A stretch of 64,000 bases of DNA from NCBI GenBank assembly GCA_963929535.1, contig CAWVIZ010000008.1, positions 1 through 64,000 on the forward strand. Reading direction: 5' to 3'. The position numbers and the translations under genes are program-made. This stretch comes from Pullilachnospira sp963929535 (GTDB lineage: Bacteria; Bacillota; Clostridia; Lachnospirales; Lachnospiraceae). Under the pieces are notes generated by a model. That model did no database searches and was not told the origin of the DNA. It saw only the letters and a program-made list of their open reading frames with translations. Of the stretch, positions 27,833 to 36,022 are shown one piece after another (positions within the stretch are counted from its first letter, which is position 1; each line of letters begins with the position of its first letter).

Positions 27833-28357
27833 TTACTTCCCTTCGTAACAGATCACTGAGGAGACATCATACTTTTTCAGGCGGTCACGGCCCTTCAGTC
27901 CGGCCAGTTCCATCAAAAATACGACCTTCACCACCTCTCCTCCCAGTTCTTCGATCATCTTGGCAGCCGCCTCCACGGTTCCTCCCGTAGCGATCAGATC
28001 ATCGATAATGGCTACCTTCTGCCCCGGCTTTATGGAATCCTGGTGCATCTCGATGGTGGCGCTTCCATATTCCAGATCATAATCCATGGAAATGGTCCTG
28101 CAGGGCAGCTTTCCCTTTTTGCGCACCGGCACGAAAGGCTTATGCAGATTATAGGCCACGGGTACTCCGAAGATAAATCCCCGGGACTCGGTTCCCACGA
28201 TCACGTCAATTTCCTTATCCTTCAAAAGTTCCTGGATGGAATCGATGGCCAGCTGCAGTCCGTCTGCGTCCTGGAGAATGCTGGTCACATCCCGGAAAAT
28301 AATTCCCGGCTCCGGAAAATCAGGAATACTTCTTACATACTCTTCAAGTTTTTTCAT
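27833..28357 (-). CDS. apt: Adenine phosphoribosyltransferase
   Basis: A 174-residue purine salvage enzyme converting adenine and PRPP to AMP. The family features are the start YVRSIPDFPEPGIIFRDVT, VGTESRGFIFG and the PRPP-binding loop VAIIDDLIATGGT. The ATG at 28357 lies behind AAGGAG and begins the conserved N-terminus; the frame is open further upstream but without support. It is the first gene of the apt-relA operon, with a promoter at 28535-28563 and a leader of about 170 nt. Confidence 0.95.
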   Translation of the reverse strand: MKKLEEYVRSIPDFPEPGIIFRDVTSILQDADGLQLAIDSIQELLKDKEIDVIVGTESRGFIFGVPVAYNLHKPFVPVRKKGKLPCRTISMDYDLEYGSATIEMHQDSIKPGQKVAIIDDLIATGGTVEAAAKMIEELGGEVVKVVFLMELAGLKGRDRLKKYDVSSVICYEGK

Positions 28358-28410
28358 CTCAATCTCCTTCCTCCCCCCGGCGGCAGCGCCGTCCGTATCT
28401 GTACTTCCGC

Positions 28411-28440
28411 GGCAGTCCGGCCTTGCGGCTTCCCTGTCAC
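28411..28440 (-). repeat. Palindromic element, copy B, in the apt leader
   Basis: This matches copy A at 5486-5515 in 25 of 30 positions. The outer stem (GACAG/CTGCC on the minus strand) and the inner stem are kept with G-T pairs, and the loop is GCAA. It lies about 55 nt upstream of the apt start. Confidence 0.5.
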
Positions 28441-28534
28441 AACTCCTCTTTATCTTACGTTTTTCGACGTCCAATGCCTGCGGTCCCTGCTCTGAAAAGC
28501 CCGGCCGCAAGGTACAAAACGGCACCATAAAAGC

Positions 28535-28563
28535 ATTATAGCATCTTCCGGTGGATACCGCAA
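28535..28563 (-). promoter_or_regulatory. Promoter of the apt-relA operon
   Basis: TTGCGG (28558-28563), 17 bp, TATAAT (28535-28540) with a TG extension. It overlaps the last codons of the DUF362 gene. Confidence 0.6.
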
Positions 28564-29714
28564 GACACATCAATGGCCTGAAACGGGCACATTTCCTGGC
28601 AGCAGAAGCAGCGGATACACTTTTTGTAGTCATAAACCGGAGGCTCACTTCTGCCGTTTGAAAAATTCAGCGCCTTTCCTTCCACCGGACAGGTCTCCAC
28701 ACAGACACCGCATTTTCTGCAGTTATCCCGCAGGATGTACGGCCGTCTCTGGAACGGGCGCATCAGGCCGTCCAGCCGGTTCCACATGGTCGTTCGCCTC
28801 TTTCTCCTGTCCACCCGGAAACCGGGACGGCCGTAACGTTCCACCGCTTCTCCCATGGTGAGAGGGCCGTCCTCCCCCAACAGTGTGATATTCTCTTCTC
28901 TCCAGGTTCCCAGCCCCATCCGCTCCCCATGGACATTGGTGGGTACCAGCTCCGGATCCAGATGCACCAGCCGGCAGAACACAGAATCCAGCGCCACCGG
29001 ATCCATGGAAACCAGAAGCAGGTTCATGGCCGTCGGGTCTCCGGATGTGGGGCCGTTTCCTTCCATAGCCACGATCCCGTCCATAATACAGAGCCTGGGC
29101 TTCAGCCTCTGGTTCAGATCCACCAGCATCCTGGCAAAGCTGTCCGCATTGGAATATTTCGTATGTCCCTTGGCCTTCTGCAGACCGCTGATACAGCCGT
29201 AAAGATTTTTTACCCCTCCGGTCACCCGTTCCAGTGCATGGGTCTTCATCTTGCACAGATTGATCAGAGCATCCGCCTCCACCACCGGACGGGCCAGAAA
29301 AAACTCTCTGGCAATATGTCCCTGGGGATTGGAAACCATCACTCCCTCCCCGAAATCCTCTGTTACGATCCCGTATTTCTCCAGTGCCCGGTCCATTCCG
29401 GTTCCTTCCATCACCTTCCGGGCGGAACCTACGCCGCAGGAATCCCCGCATCCGATCCGCCGGTATCCGTCCTCCCGGAAGATCCTGGCGGCTGCCTCCA
29501 CCACAGAGGGATGCGTGATCACTGCCCGGTCTACCTCCGCCTTCCGCACCAGATTTGGCTTCAGAAGCAGCTTTTCCTGCTTCCCGGCCACTGCTTCTGT
29601 TCCTCCCAGAAGCTCCACTGCCGTCCGGAGCTTCCGGTATACCGTCTCCTTTTCATAGGTATCACAATACAGTATCACAACCTTACTTTTCATATCCGAC
29701 TCGCTTTCTGTCAT
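28536..29714 (-). CDS. DUF362 protein with two C-terminal 4Fe-4S clusters
   Basis: A 392-residue protein. The DUF362 domain covers about residues 8-300 (KLLLKPNLV, GDSCGVGSAR, NLCKMKTH, GGVKNLYG). A bacterial ferredoxin domain follows with CRKCGVCVETCP and CIRCFCCQEMCP, enough for two 4Fe-4S clusters. DUF362/ferredoxin fusions are common in anaerobes and are presumed redox proteins without a fixed role. The ATG at 29714 is preferred (GAAGG 9 nt upstream); another lies seven codons downstream. The frame is open through the upstream 51-bp repeats, but that would add an arginine/alanine/cysteine-rich repeat tail unlike the family, so I exclude it. Confidence 0.85.
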   Translation of the reverse strand: MTESESDMKSKVVILYCDTYEKETVYRKLRTAVELLGGTEAVAGKQEKLLLKPNLVRKAEVDRAVITHPSVVEAAARIFREDGYRRIGCGDSCGVGSARKVMEGTGMDRALEKYGIVTEDFGEGVMVSNPQGHIAREFFLARPVVEADALINLCKMKTHALERVTGGVKNLYGCISGLQKAKGHTKYSNADSFARMLVDLNQRLKPRLCIMDGIVAMEGNGPTSGDPTAMNLLLVSMDPVALDSVFCRLVHLDPELVPTNVHGERMGLGTWREENITLLGEDGPLTMGEAVERYGRPGFRVDRRKRRTTMWNRLDGLMRPFQRRPYILRDNCRKCGVCVETCPVEGKALNFSNGRSEPPVYDYKKCIRCFCCQEMCPFQAIDVSCGIHRKML

Positions 29715-29748
29715 TCTTGTTATCCTTCCCCCTTCCAACCCACGGGGC

Positions 29749-29936
29749 GCTGTGTGCCAGTGGCACACGCCTGGCGCCGACCGAAGCGGAGCGGAGACCG
29801 CTGTGTGCCAGTGGCACACGCTTGGCGCCGACCGAAGCGGAGCAAAGACCGCTGGGAGCCAGCGGCACACGCTTGGCGCCGACCGAAGCGGAGCGGAGAC
29901 CGCTGTGTGCCAGTGGCACACGCCCGGCGCCGACCG
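29749..29936. repeat. 51-bp tandem repeat with embedded palindrome, 3.7 copies
   Basis: Units start at 29749, 29800, 29851 and 29902. The first three are complete and the last breaks off after about 35 bp. Each holds the near-perfect palindrome GTGTGCCAGTGGCACAC (degenerate in unit 3) and GGCGCC, and a segment CCGAAGCGGAGCGG. The array lies between the AEC gene and the DUF362 start, in what would be the DUF362 leader. I do not think it is coding. Confidence 0.9.
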
Positions 29937-29982
29937 GGCCAACACTGCACTTGGAGTGCGATCCGGGGCGCTGCAGGCTTTG

Positions 29983-30927
29983 TCACACCAGGCCGCAGGT
30001 CTTCAGCACAAACAGCCAGGCGGTCATGGTAAATGCGCTCCCCAGTGTGGTGATCATCACCACACTGGAGGTCAGCACTCCTTCATGCCCCATATTTTTC
30101 GCCATGATAAAACAGCTCACCGCGGAAGAGGAACCTGTCATCACCAGCACAGCCACCAGCTCCTGTCCGCGGAAGCCAAAGGCAGCAGCCAGCGGAAGGG
30201 CCACTGCCGTGATCCCTGCCAGCCGTATCAGACTGCATGCCGCCGTTGGCCGGATCATGGCCAGAGCTTTCCTTCCCTGGAAGCTGGCTCCCATGGCCAT
30301 CAGTCCAAGAGGCGTAGCCAGCACACTGAGATTATGGACGCTCTTCATAAAGATCTCCGGCCTGGGCAGCTCCAGCACCGACCAGACCACTCCTGCCGCC
30401 ACACCCAGAATAATGGGGTTTGTAACGATTCCTTTCAGCGTCTGTCCCAGAATCCTTCCATCCAGCTTCTCCCGCTGGGGTTTCATAAAAGAAAGGACCA
30501 CAACCGCAAACACATTGTAAAATGGTACGCAGCATATCAGCATCAGCGGCGCGATCCCCGACTCCCCGTAAATATTCTGGATAAATGCGATTCCCAGAAT
30601 TGCCGTATTGCTGCGGAACGCCGCCTGGGCAAACTCTCCCCGGATATTCCGGTCTTTCACCAACAGAGACAGCAGCACACCCACTCCCACGCTCACCAGC
30701 GTCACCGCCACACAGAACATCACAAAGCGTCCGTTCCACAGTCCGGCGAAATCCGCCTCCGCCATATCCTCAAACAGCATGCAGGGCAGCGCCGCCGTAA
30801 ACACGAATTTATTCAGCTTTGCCACAAAACCCTCATCCATCAGCCCGATCCTGCAGAACACCCACCCCAGAACCATGGTGATAAAAATGGGCATGGTGGC
30901 ATTCAGACAGAACATCAGATTCTCCAT
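29983..30927 (-). CDS. AEC-family transporter (auxin efflux carrier-like)
   Basis: A 314-residue integral membrane protein with about ten hydrophobic segments in two halves. Family features are the start FITMVLGWVFCRIG, FRSNTAILGIAF and the C-terminal GSSSAVSCFIMAKNMG. Bacterial AEC proteins export or take up organic acids such as malate or lactate; the substrate here is unknown. The ATG at 30927 has AAAGGGG upstream; the frame extends 26 codons further without support. It is on the minus strand between lysA and the 51-bp repeat array. Confidence 0.88.
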   Translation of the reverse strand: MENLMFCLNATMPIFITMVLGWVFCRIGLMDEGFVAKLNKFVFTAALPCMLFEDMAEADFAGLWNGRFVMFCVAVTLVSVGVGVLLSLLVKDRNIRGEFAQAAFRSNTAILGIAFIQNIYGESGIAPLMLICCVPFYNVFAVVVLSFMKPQREKLDGRILGQTLKGIVTNPIILGVAAGVVWSVLELPRPEIFMKSVHNLSVLATPLGLMAMGASFQGRKALAMIRPTAACSLIRLAGITAVALPLAAAFGFRGQELVAVLVMTGSSSAVSCFIMAKNMGHEGVLTSSVVMITTLGSAFTMTAWLFVLKTCGLV

Positions 30928-30995
30928 ACCTTTTCCCCTTTCTGTTACAGCAGTCCTCCCATTGCCCGGCAGGACATCCTGGAGGCATCTCCCGG

Positions 30996-31034
30996 AAAAA
31001 AACAATCCGGGAAAATGACGTCCACTTTCCCGGA
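30996..31034 (-). terminator. Intrinsic terminator of lysA
   Basis: On the minus strand a 9-bp stem (TCCGGGAAA/TTTCCCGGA) with a loop of about 10 nt is followed by TTG and seven T. Confidence 0.8.
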
Positions 31035-31074
31035 AGATATCTGGTTACAGTAAAGCCTTAACCTGCAGCCATGT

Positions 31075-32346
31075 TTACTCAAAGATTTTTTCGTAAATGG
31101 GGAAACAGTCCAGCGTTGCGAAATAATCTCTGGGTGTCTCCGCCCGGCGGATCAGCTGGAAGCTGCCGTCCTCCTTAAGGAGTACCTCCGCCGATTTTAA
31201 TTTTCCATTGTAATTATATCCCATGGCAAACCCGTGAGCTCCCGTATCGTGGATCACCAGCAGATCTCCCACATCAATTTTCGGGAGCATCCGGTCGATG
31301 GCGAACTTGTCGTTGTTCTCACACAAAGAACCTGTGATATCGTACTTGTGATCGCAGGGATCCTCCTCTTTCCCCATCACGGTAATGTGATGGTAGGCGC
31401 CGTACATAGCCGGCCGCATCAGGTTTACCGCGCAGGCATCACAGCCGATATATTCCTTATACGTATGCTTCTGATGGATCGCCGTAGTCACCAGGCAGCC
31501 ATAAGGTCCCGTCATAAAACGTCCCAGCTCCGTGTAAATGGCCACATCACCCATTCCCGCCGGTACCAGCACCTCTTCATAGACCTTCCGCACACCTTCT
31601 CCGATCACCCGGATATCATTGGGCTCCTGATCCGGCTTATAGGGAATTCCGATCCCTCCTGAAAGATTGATAAACTGGATATCGGCTCCCGTTTCCTTCT
31701 CCAGCTTCACCGCCACCTCAAAAAGGATCCTGGCAAGAGTGGGATAGTATTCATTGGTCACTGTATTGCTGGCCAGAAAAGCATGGATCCCGAAACGCTT
31801 TGCTCCCTTCTTTTTCAGAATGCGGAACGCGTCAAAAATCTGTTCTGTGGTCATTCCATACTTGGCGTCTCCGGGGTTGTCCATGATACTGTTGCTGATC
31901 TGGAAGAGACCGCCCGGATTGTACCGGCAGCTGATGGTCTCAGGGATCTTACCGATCGCCTTCTCCAGAAAATCAATGTGGGTGATATCGTCCAGATTGA
32001 TGATCGCCCCCACCTTATCCGCGTAAACATACTCCTCCGCCGGAGTGGCGTTGGAAGAAAACATAATATCCTCCGGCTGACATCCCATGGCCTTTGACAG
32101 CATCAGCTCCGTCATGGAAGAGCAGTCCACACCGCAGCCGTAGTCCCGCATCAGATCGATGATGAACGGGTTGGGGCATGCCTTCACCGCATAGAACTCC
32201 TTGAATCCTTTGTTCCAGGAGAAGGCTTCCTTCACCGCTCTGGCATTCTCCCGGATCCCCTTCTCATCGTAGAGATGGAAAGGCGTGGGAATCCTGGCAA
32301 TGATCTCCTCCAGCTTCTCTTTGGTAACAAATGGCTGTTTTTTCAT
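31075..32346 (-). CDS. lysA: Diaminopimelate decarboxylase
   Basis: A 423-residue fold III PLP-dependent decarboxylase. The PLP lysine is in FYAVKACPNP near residue 54. Other features are the glycine-rich phosphate loop INLSGGIGIP, the catalytic Cys in GSLCENND and Tyr residues near the end. It should make lysine from meso-diaminopimelate. Some family members act on carboxynorspermidine, but the length and GSLCE motif favour lysine synthesis. AGAGGAG precedes the ATG. It is 18 nt downstream of the rhomboid-like gene and ends in a terminator. Confidence 0.88.
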   Translation of the reverse strand: MKKQPFVTKEKLEEIIARIPTPFHLYDEKGIRENARAVKEAFSWNKGFKEFYAVKACPNPFIIDLMRDYGCGVDCSSMTELMLSKAMGCQPEDIMFSSNATPAEEYVYADKVGAIINLDDITHIDFLEKAIGKIPETISCRYNPGGLFQISNSIMDNPGDAKYGMTTEQIFDAFRILKKKGAKRFGIHAFLASNTVTNEYYPTLARILFEVAVKLEKETGADIQFINLSGGIGIPYKPDQEPNDIRVIGEGVRKVYEEVLVPAGMGDVAIYTELGRFMTGPYGCLVTTAIHQKHTYKEYIGCDACAVNLMRPAMYGAYHHITVMGKEEDPCDHKYDITGSLCENNDKFAIDRMLPKIDVGDLLVIHDTGAHGFAMGYNYNGKLKSAEVLLKEDGSFQLIRRAETPRDYFATLDCFPIYEKIFE

Positions 32347-32364
32347 AAGTTATTTTCTCCTCTT

Positions 32365-33210
32365 TTATTTCACATGTGTGTGCGTGAACAAATGATCCTG
32401 GCAGTACTCATAATTGCCGTTGCACTTGGAGCAGAACCGGAACTCCAGATGTTCCCCGTCTTTCTCCGTTCTCCCGCAGATAGCGCATTTGTGCTTTGTC
32501 ACCGTTCCATTCCGGCTTACCTGGCTTTTGTGGACCGCCCGCTGAAACTGCTGACGCCGTTTTACCTCTTTGGGCCGGTATCTGCCAACCACACTCCGGG
32601 TACCTCCGGAGAACAGGAAAAAAATGATAAAATTCAGCAGCGAACAGATGATCACCACCCGGTACGCCCAACCGCTGACGATCAGCTCATATATCAGGAA
32701 AGCAGCGTCCAGATAACCCAGCCACTTTACCTTCAGGGGGATCAGCCCGTACAGATATACCTGCATATTGGGATACGTAGCCGCAAACGCCAGGAAGATG
32801 GAGATACTGATATAGTAAGTACTGAAAGCGGCTCCCATCAGCACATTTCCTCCCATAATAAAATACAGCAGGAAAGATCCGATGACCGTCATGAGGATTC
32901 CTGAAAAAATATAGACATTATATCGGAAGGTTCCCCAGGTGCGCTCCAGCGTATTCCCGATGGAATAGTAAAAGATCAGGGTCAGGATCGTAAAGATATC
33001 TAATCTTCCCGGAGGGATCAAAAGCCAGCTCACCAGCCGCCATACCTGCCCGTGGAGAATATAATACGGCTCCAGGGTAAGATACCCCAGCATTCCGGAG
33101 GATGTAAGCTGCAGAATATAGCCTGCCGCATACGTCACCACAATATACAAGGAGAGATTGGAAATCGAATACCTTCCCCATTTTCTCTCCAGTCTGCTCA
33201 ATAAATCCAT
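32365..33210 (-). CDS. Rhomboid-like membrane protein with C-terminal zinc-ribbon, catalytic residues absent
   Basis: A 281-residue protein with about six membrane segments (residues 20-205) arranged like the rhomboid/Der1 superfamily: GQVWRLVSWLLIPPG, then FYYSIGNTLERTWGTFRYN. The usual GxSG nucleophile motif is missing (GAAFSTYY in its place) and no matching His is visible, so it is probably not a protease. The soluble tail carries CAIC and CSKC pairs plus further Cys and His (CQDH, HTH), a likely zinc site. The start at 33210 follows GGAGG. It is 103 nt downstream of corA and just upstream of lysA. Confidence 0.72.
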   Translation of the reverse strand: MDLLSRLERKWGRYSISNLSLYIVVTYAAGYILQLTSSGMLGYLTLEPYYILHGQVWRLVSWLLIPPGRLDIFTILTLIFYYSIGNTLERTWGTFRYNVYIFSGILMTVIGSFLLYFIMGGNVLMGAAFSTYYISISIFLAFAATYPNMQVYLYGLIPLKVKWLGYLDAAFLIYELIVSGWAYRVVIICSLLNFIIFFLFSGGTRSVVGRYRPKEVKRRQQFQRAVHKSQVSRNGTVTKHKCAICGRTEKDGEHLEFRFCSKCNGNYEYCQDHLFTHTHVK

Positions 33211-33313
33211 GCCAATGGCCTCCAAACCTTATAAATCTAAAGCCCCCACGAAAGCCGCCGGACATGCGGTATGTCCGTATGGTCCGTTGCCCGCGGAATA
33301 ACTGCAGTATCCA

Positions 33314-34255
33314 TCAGAACAGATCTTTTTTGCGGAAAATAAACGCCACTACCAGGCTCAGCACAATGGAAAACAGGATCACATAGAGAAACCCGAAGGG
33401 ACTGTCGGCAAAAGGCATTCCCTTGGAGTTCACATTCATTCCGTAAGCGCTGAAAATCATGGTGGGAATGGACAGCACAATGGTCACTGTAGCCAGAAAT
33501 TTCATGACAATATTCAGGTTATTGGAAATAACCGACGCAAATGCGTCCATAGTACCGCTTAAGATACCGCTGTAAATATTGGCCATCTCGATAGCCTGCT
33601 TGTTCTCCGTGATAACATCCTCCAGAAGTTCCGTATCCTCCGGATACTGCTCGATGCTCTCCACCTTCAGAAGCTTCTCCAGCACCGCCTCGTTGGACTT
33701 CAGAGAGGTGGTAAAATACACCAGACTCTTTTCCAGCTCCAGAAGCTCGATAAGTTCCTGGTTTCTCTGAGACTTGTGCAGCTTTTCTTCCACCTGGTCG
33801 CTCTTCTTGTCAATGATCCTCAGATAATGCAGATACATGGAAGCGTTCTGATACAGAATCTGAAGAATAAAGCGTGTTCTTTTATAAGTAAAGAAGTTCC
33901 TCACGCGTCCGTCCATAAAAATATCCAGTACCGGAGTATCCTCCAGACAAACGGTAAAGATCATCTCCTGGGTCACGATGATGCCCATGGGGATGGTCAC
34001 ATACCAGTCCTTCTCATTCCGGTCCTCTATCGTAGGGATATCCACCAGTATCAGAGTATAGTTGTCTTCCACCTCAATACGGGATCTTTCCTCCTCATCC
34101 AGAGGCGCCCGCAGATCATCCACATCTATCTGATACCGTTCCGCAATTTCCACCAGTTCTGTGGCCGTGGGGTCGATCAATGCGATCCAGCTTCCCTCCT
34201 GCGCCTCGCTGATCTGGTGTACATTACCGTCAATCGTTCTGAAAATCTTAATCAT
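33314..34255 (-). CDS. corA: CorA-family divalent cation transporter
   Basis: A 313-residue CorA/MIT protein, probably for Mg2+ uptake. A soluble N-terminal alpha/beta domain and a long helical stalk are followed by two C-terminal membrane segments (about residues 252-272 and 287-307) with the pore signature YGMNV between them. The loop after GMN lacks the MPEL found in classical CorA. The ATG at 34255 has AAAGGAG 8 nt upstream. Its promoter lies at 34573-34602, so the mRNA has an unusually long leader of about 310 nt. Confidence 0.9.
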   Translation of the reverse strand: MIKIFRTIDGNVHQISEAQEGSWIALIDPTATELVEIAERYQIDVDDLRAPLDEEERSRIEVEDNYTLILVDIPTIEDRNEKDWYVTIPMGIIVTQEMIFTVCLEDTPVLDIFMDGRVRNFFTYKRTRFILQILYQNASMYLHYLRIIDKKSDQVEEKLHKSQRNQELIELLELEKSLVYFTTSLKSNEAVLEKLLKVESIEQYPEDTELLEDVITENKQAIEMANIYSGILSGTMDAFASVISNNLNIVMKFLATVTIVLSIPTMIFSAYGMNVNSKGMPFADSPFGFLYVILFSIVLSLVVAFIFRKKDLF

Positions 34256-34566
34256 GTTACTGATCTCCTTTCCTGTCCGCGGAAACGGGCAGGAAAAAAT
34301 CACAGCCCGCCCCGCCTGTGTATTCTGTTGTCGTCGTCTTTTCTGTTATTAGATCGAGGACTAGGCCCGCCTTCCATCAATAACACATCCTTTCCTTCTG
34401 ATATTTCTTTCCGCGTGAAGTGAACCGCAGGGATACACGTTCTCTCCCTTTTTCAGCGCTGCGCGCCATCGGCCCCTGTCCGGCGCAGGCTGCAGCGATA
34501 CGCAGTCCTGCCGTGGGTTTCCGGCACCCTCCGTGAATATCGCAGTTCCCAACTTTGGCAAAATTC
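34256..34566 (-). other. Long untranslated leader of corA, possibly structured
   Basis: The leader is GC-rich in its first half, with nested complementary segments (TGCGCC with GGCGC, and GGGTGCCG with a partial complement). Just before the start, TTTCC can pair with GGAAA of the ribosome site. It contains no convincing reading frame and does not match the M-box or other Mg2+ riboswitch sequences as I know them. Confidence 0.45.
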
Positions 34567-34572
34567 ATTCTA

Positions 34573-34602
34573 ATTATAAAACCCAGCCCGTTCATTTGTC
34601 AA
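34573..34602 (-). promoter_or_regulatory. Promoter of corA
   Basis: TTGACA (34597-34602), 18 bp, TATAAT (34573-34578). Both hexamers are perfect. Its -35 is 4 bp from the -35 of the divergent aroC promoter. Confidence 0.75.
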
Positions 34603-34606
34603 TTTC

Positions 34607-34635
34607 TTTACAAACTTTCTGCACTCCGCTATAAT
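34607..34635 (+). promoter_or_regulatory. Promoter of aroC
   Basis: TTTACA (34607-34612), 17 bp, TATAAT (34630-34635). It leaves a leader of about 80 nt. Confidence 0.75.
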
Positions 34636-34722
34636 ATTCATAATTATTTTTCCTCCCTTTGGTTTTTTTGCCATATGGGAACAGGTATTATCTATAGTAT
34701 AAAGGAAAGGCAGGATTTTATC

Positions 34723-35835
34723 ATGGCAGGTTCTTCATTTGGAAATATTTTCAGGGTTACTACCTGGGGGGAATCCCACGGGGCAGGCGTGGGCGTAGTG
34801 GTAGACGGCTGTCCCGCCGGACTTCCTCTCTCCGGGGAGGATATCCAGATCTATCTTAACAGAAGGAAACCCGGGCAGAGCCGCTTCTCCACCCCCCGGA
34901 AGGAGGATGACTCTGTGGAGATCCTCTCCGGTATCTTTGAAGGAAAGACCACAGGAACTCCCATCTCCCTTCTGGTGCGGAACACCTCCCAGCGTTCCCG
35001 GGACTACTCGGAAATTGCCTCCTACTACCGGCCCGGACACGCGGATTATACCTTTGACGCCAAATACGGCTTCCGGGATTACCGGGGCGGCGGCCGCTCC
35101 TCCGGCCGTGAGACCATCGGCCGGGTAGCCGCAGGCGCCATAGCGGCCAAGCTTCTGGATCAGCTGGGTATCACGCTCTGCGCCTACACCCGTTCCATCG
35201 GCCCGGTAGCCATCTCCTCCTTTAACCCTCAGGAATGTGACAACAACGCTCTGTGTATGCCGGATGCCCAGGCGGCAGCCCGGGCGGAGGAATATCTGCG
35301 GGAACGCATGAAAGAAAAGGATTCCTCCGGCGGTATCGTGGAATGTGTGGTCCGCGGTCTTCCTGCAGGCCTGGGCGATCCCGTTTTTGAAAAGCTGGAC
35401 GCCAATCTGGGGAAAGCCATCCTCTCCATCGGAGCGGTAAAGGGGTTTGAAATCGGCGATGGAATGGCTGCGGCCGCTTCCACCGGTCTTTCCAACAACG
35501 ACAGCTTCATTCCCGGTCCGGATCAGACGGTAACCAAGGCTACCAATCACGCAGGAGGAGTTCTGGGCGGCATCAGCGACGGCTCTCCCCTGATCTTCCG
35601 GGCCGCAATAAAGCCCACTTCCTCTATTGCAGCTCTGCAGCAGACGGTGAATAAAAATGGGGAGCCGATCACGATCTCTGTGAAAGGCCGCCACGATCCG
35701 GTGATCGTTCCCAGGGCCGTGGTGGTGGTAGAGTGCATGGCCGCCCTTGTTCTGGCGGACGCCGTTCTTCTGGGAATGACCTCCCGGATGGAATATGTAA
35801 AAAAAATATGGGGAAAGTCCGATACTTTGCTGTAA
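34723..35835 (+). CDS. aroC: Chorismate synthase
   Basis: A 370-residue enzyme converting 5-enolpyruvylshikimate 3-phosphate to chorismate, the last common step of aromatic amino acid synthesis, with reduced FMN as cofactor. Family motifs are GNIFRVTTWGESHGAGVG at the start, RPGHADYTFDAKYG and RGGGRSSGRET near 120-140, and GGISDGSPLIFR near 290. The length is normal. The ATG at 34723 starts the conserved N-terminus, with AAAGGAAAGG upstream; the frame is open further left but across the promoter. It is monocistronic and ends at a strong terminator. Confidence 0.96.
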   Translation: MAGSSFGNIFRVTTWGESHGAGVGVVVDGCPAGLPLSGEDIQIYLNRRKPGQSRFSTPRKEDDSVEILSGIFEGKTTGTPISLLVRNTSQRSRDYSEIASYYRPGHADYTFDAKYGFRDYRGGGRSSGRETIGRVAAGAIAAKLLDQLGITLCAYTRSIGPVAISSFNPQECDNNALCMPDAQAAARAEEYLRERMKEKDSSGGIVECVVRGLPAGLGDPVFEKLDANLGKAILSIGAVKGFEIGDGMAAAASTGLSNNDSFIPGPDQTVTKATNHAGGVLGGISDGSPLIFRAAIKPTSSIAALQQTVNKNGEPITISVKGRHDPVIVPRAVVVVECMAALVLADAVLLGMTSRMEYVKKIWGKSDTLL

Positions 35836-35897
35836 GCATTGGGAGTCAGACCTGCAGCGCCGCCGGACCGCTGCCCGCAGGCCCAACGATCAAAAAA

Positions 35898-35950
35898 CCT
35901 CCTGAAAGAAAACAGTCCGCCGACTGTTTTTCTTTCAGGAGGGTTCCTTT
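35898..35950. terminator. Bidirectional terminator between aroC and the lactonase gene
   Basis: A stem of about 20 bp (CCTCCTGAAAG and complement) with a small loop, A6 on the left and a T-rich run on the right. Confidence 0.9.
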
Positions 35951-36022
35951 TTACATCTGCGGTATCCGGTCTGCGCCCGGATCCCCCGGCTTTCCCACAG
36001 ATCCCATGGGCATCCTGTCTTC

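Noticed and set aside
29749..29936. CRISPR array
   Set aside because: The units are directly adjacent with no unique spacers.
29715..29945. N-terminal extension of the DUF362 protein through the repeats
   Set aside because: The extension is repetitive and unlike the family, and a good start lies at 29714.
29752..31053. Plus-strand frame running through the 51-bp repeats and on over the AEC gene
   Set aside because: The repeat length is a multiple of three, so the frame stays open by chance. The remainder is the antisense of a membrane protein.
34256..34566. M-box Mg2+ riboswitch or 6S RNA in the corA leader
   Set aside because: Conserved sequences of those RNAs as I know them are absent, so I report only an unassigned leader.
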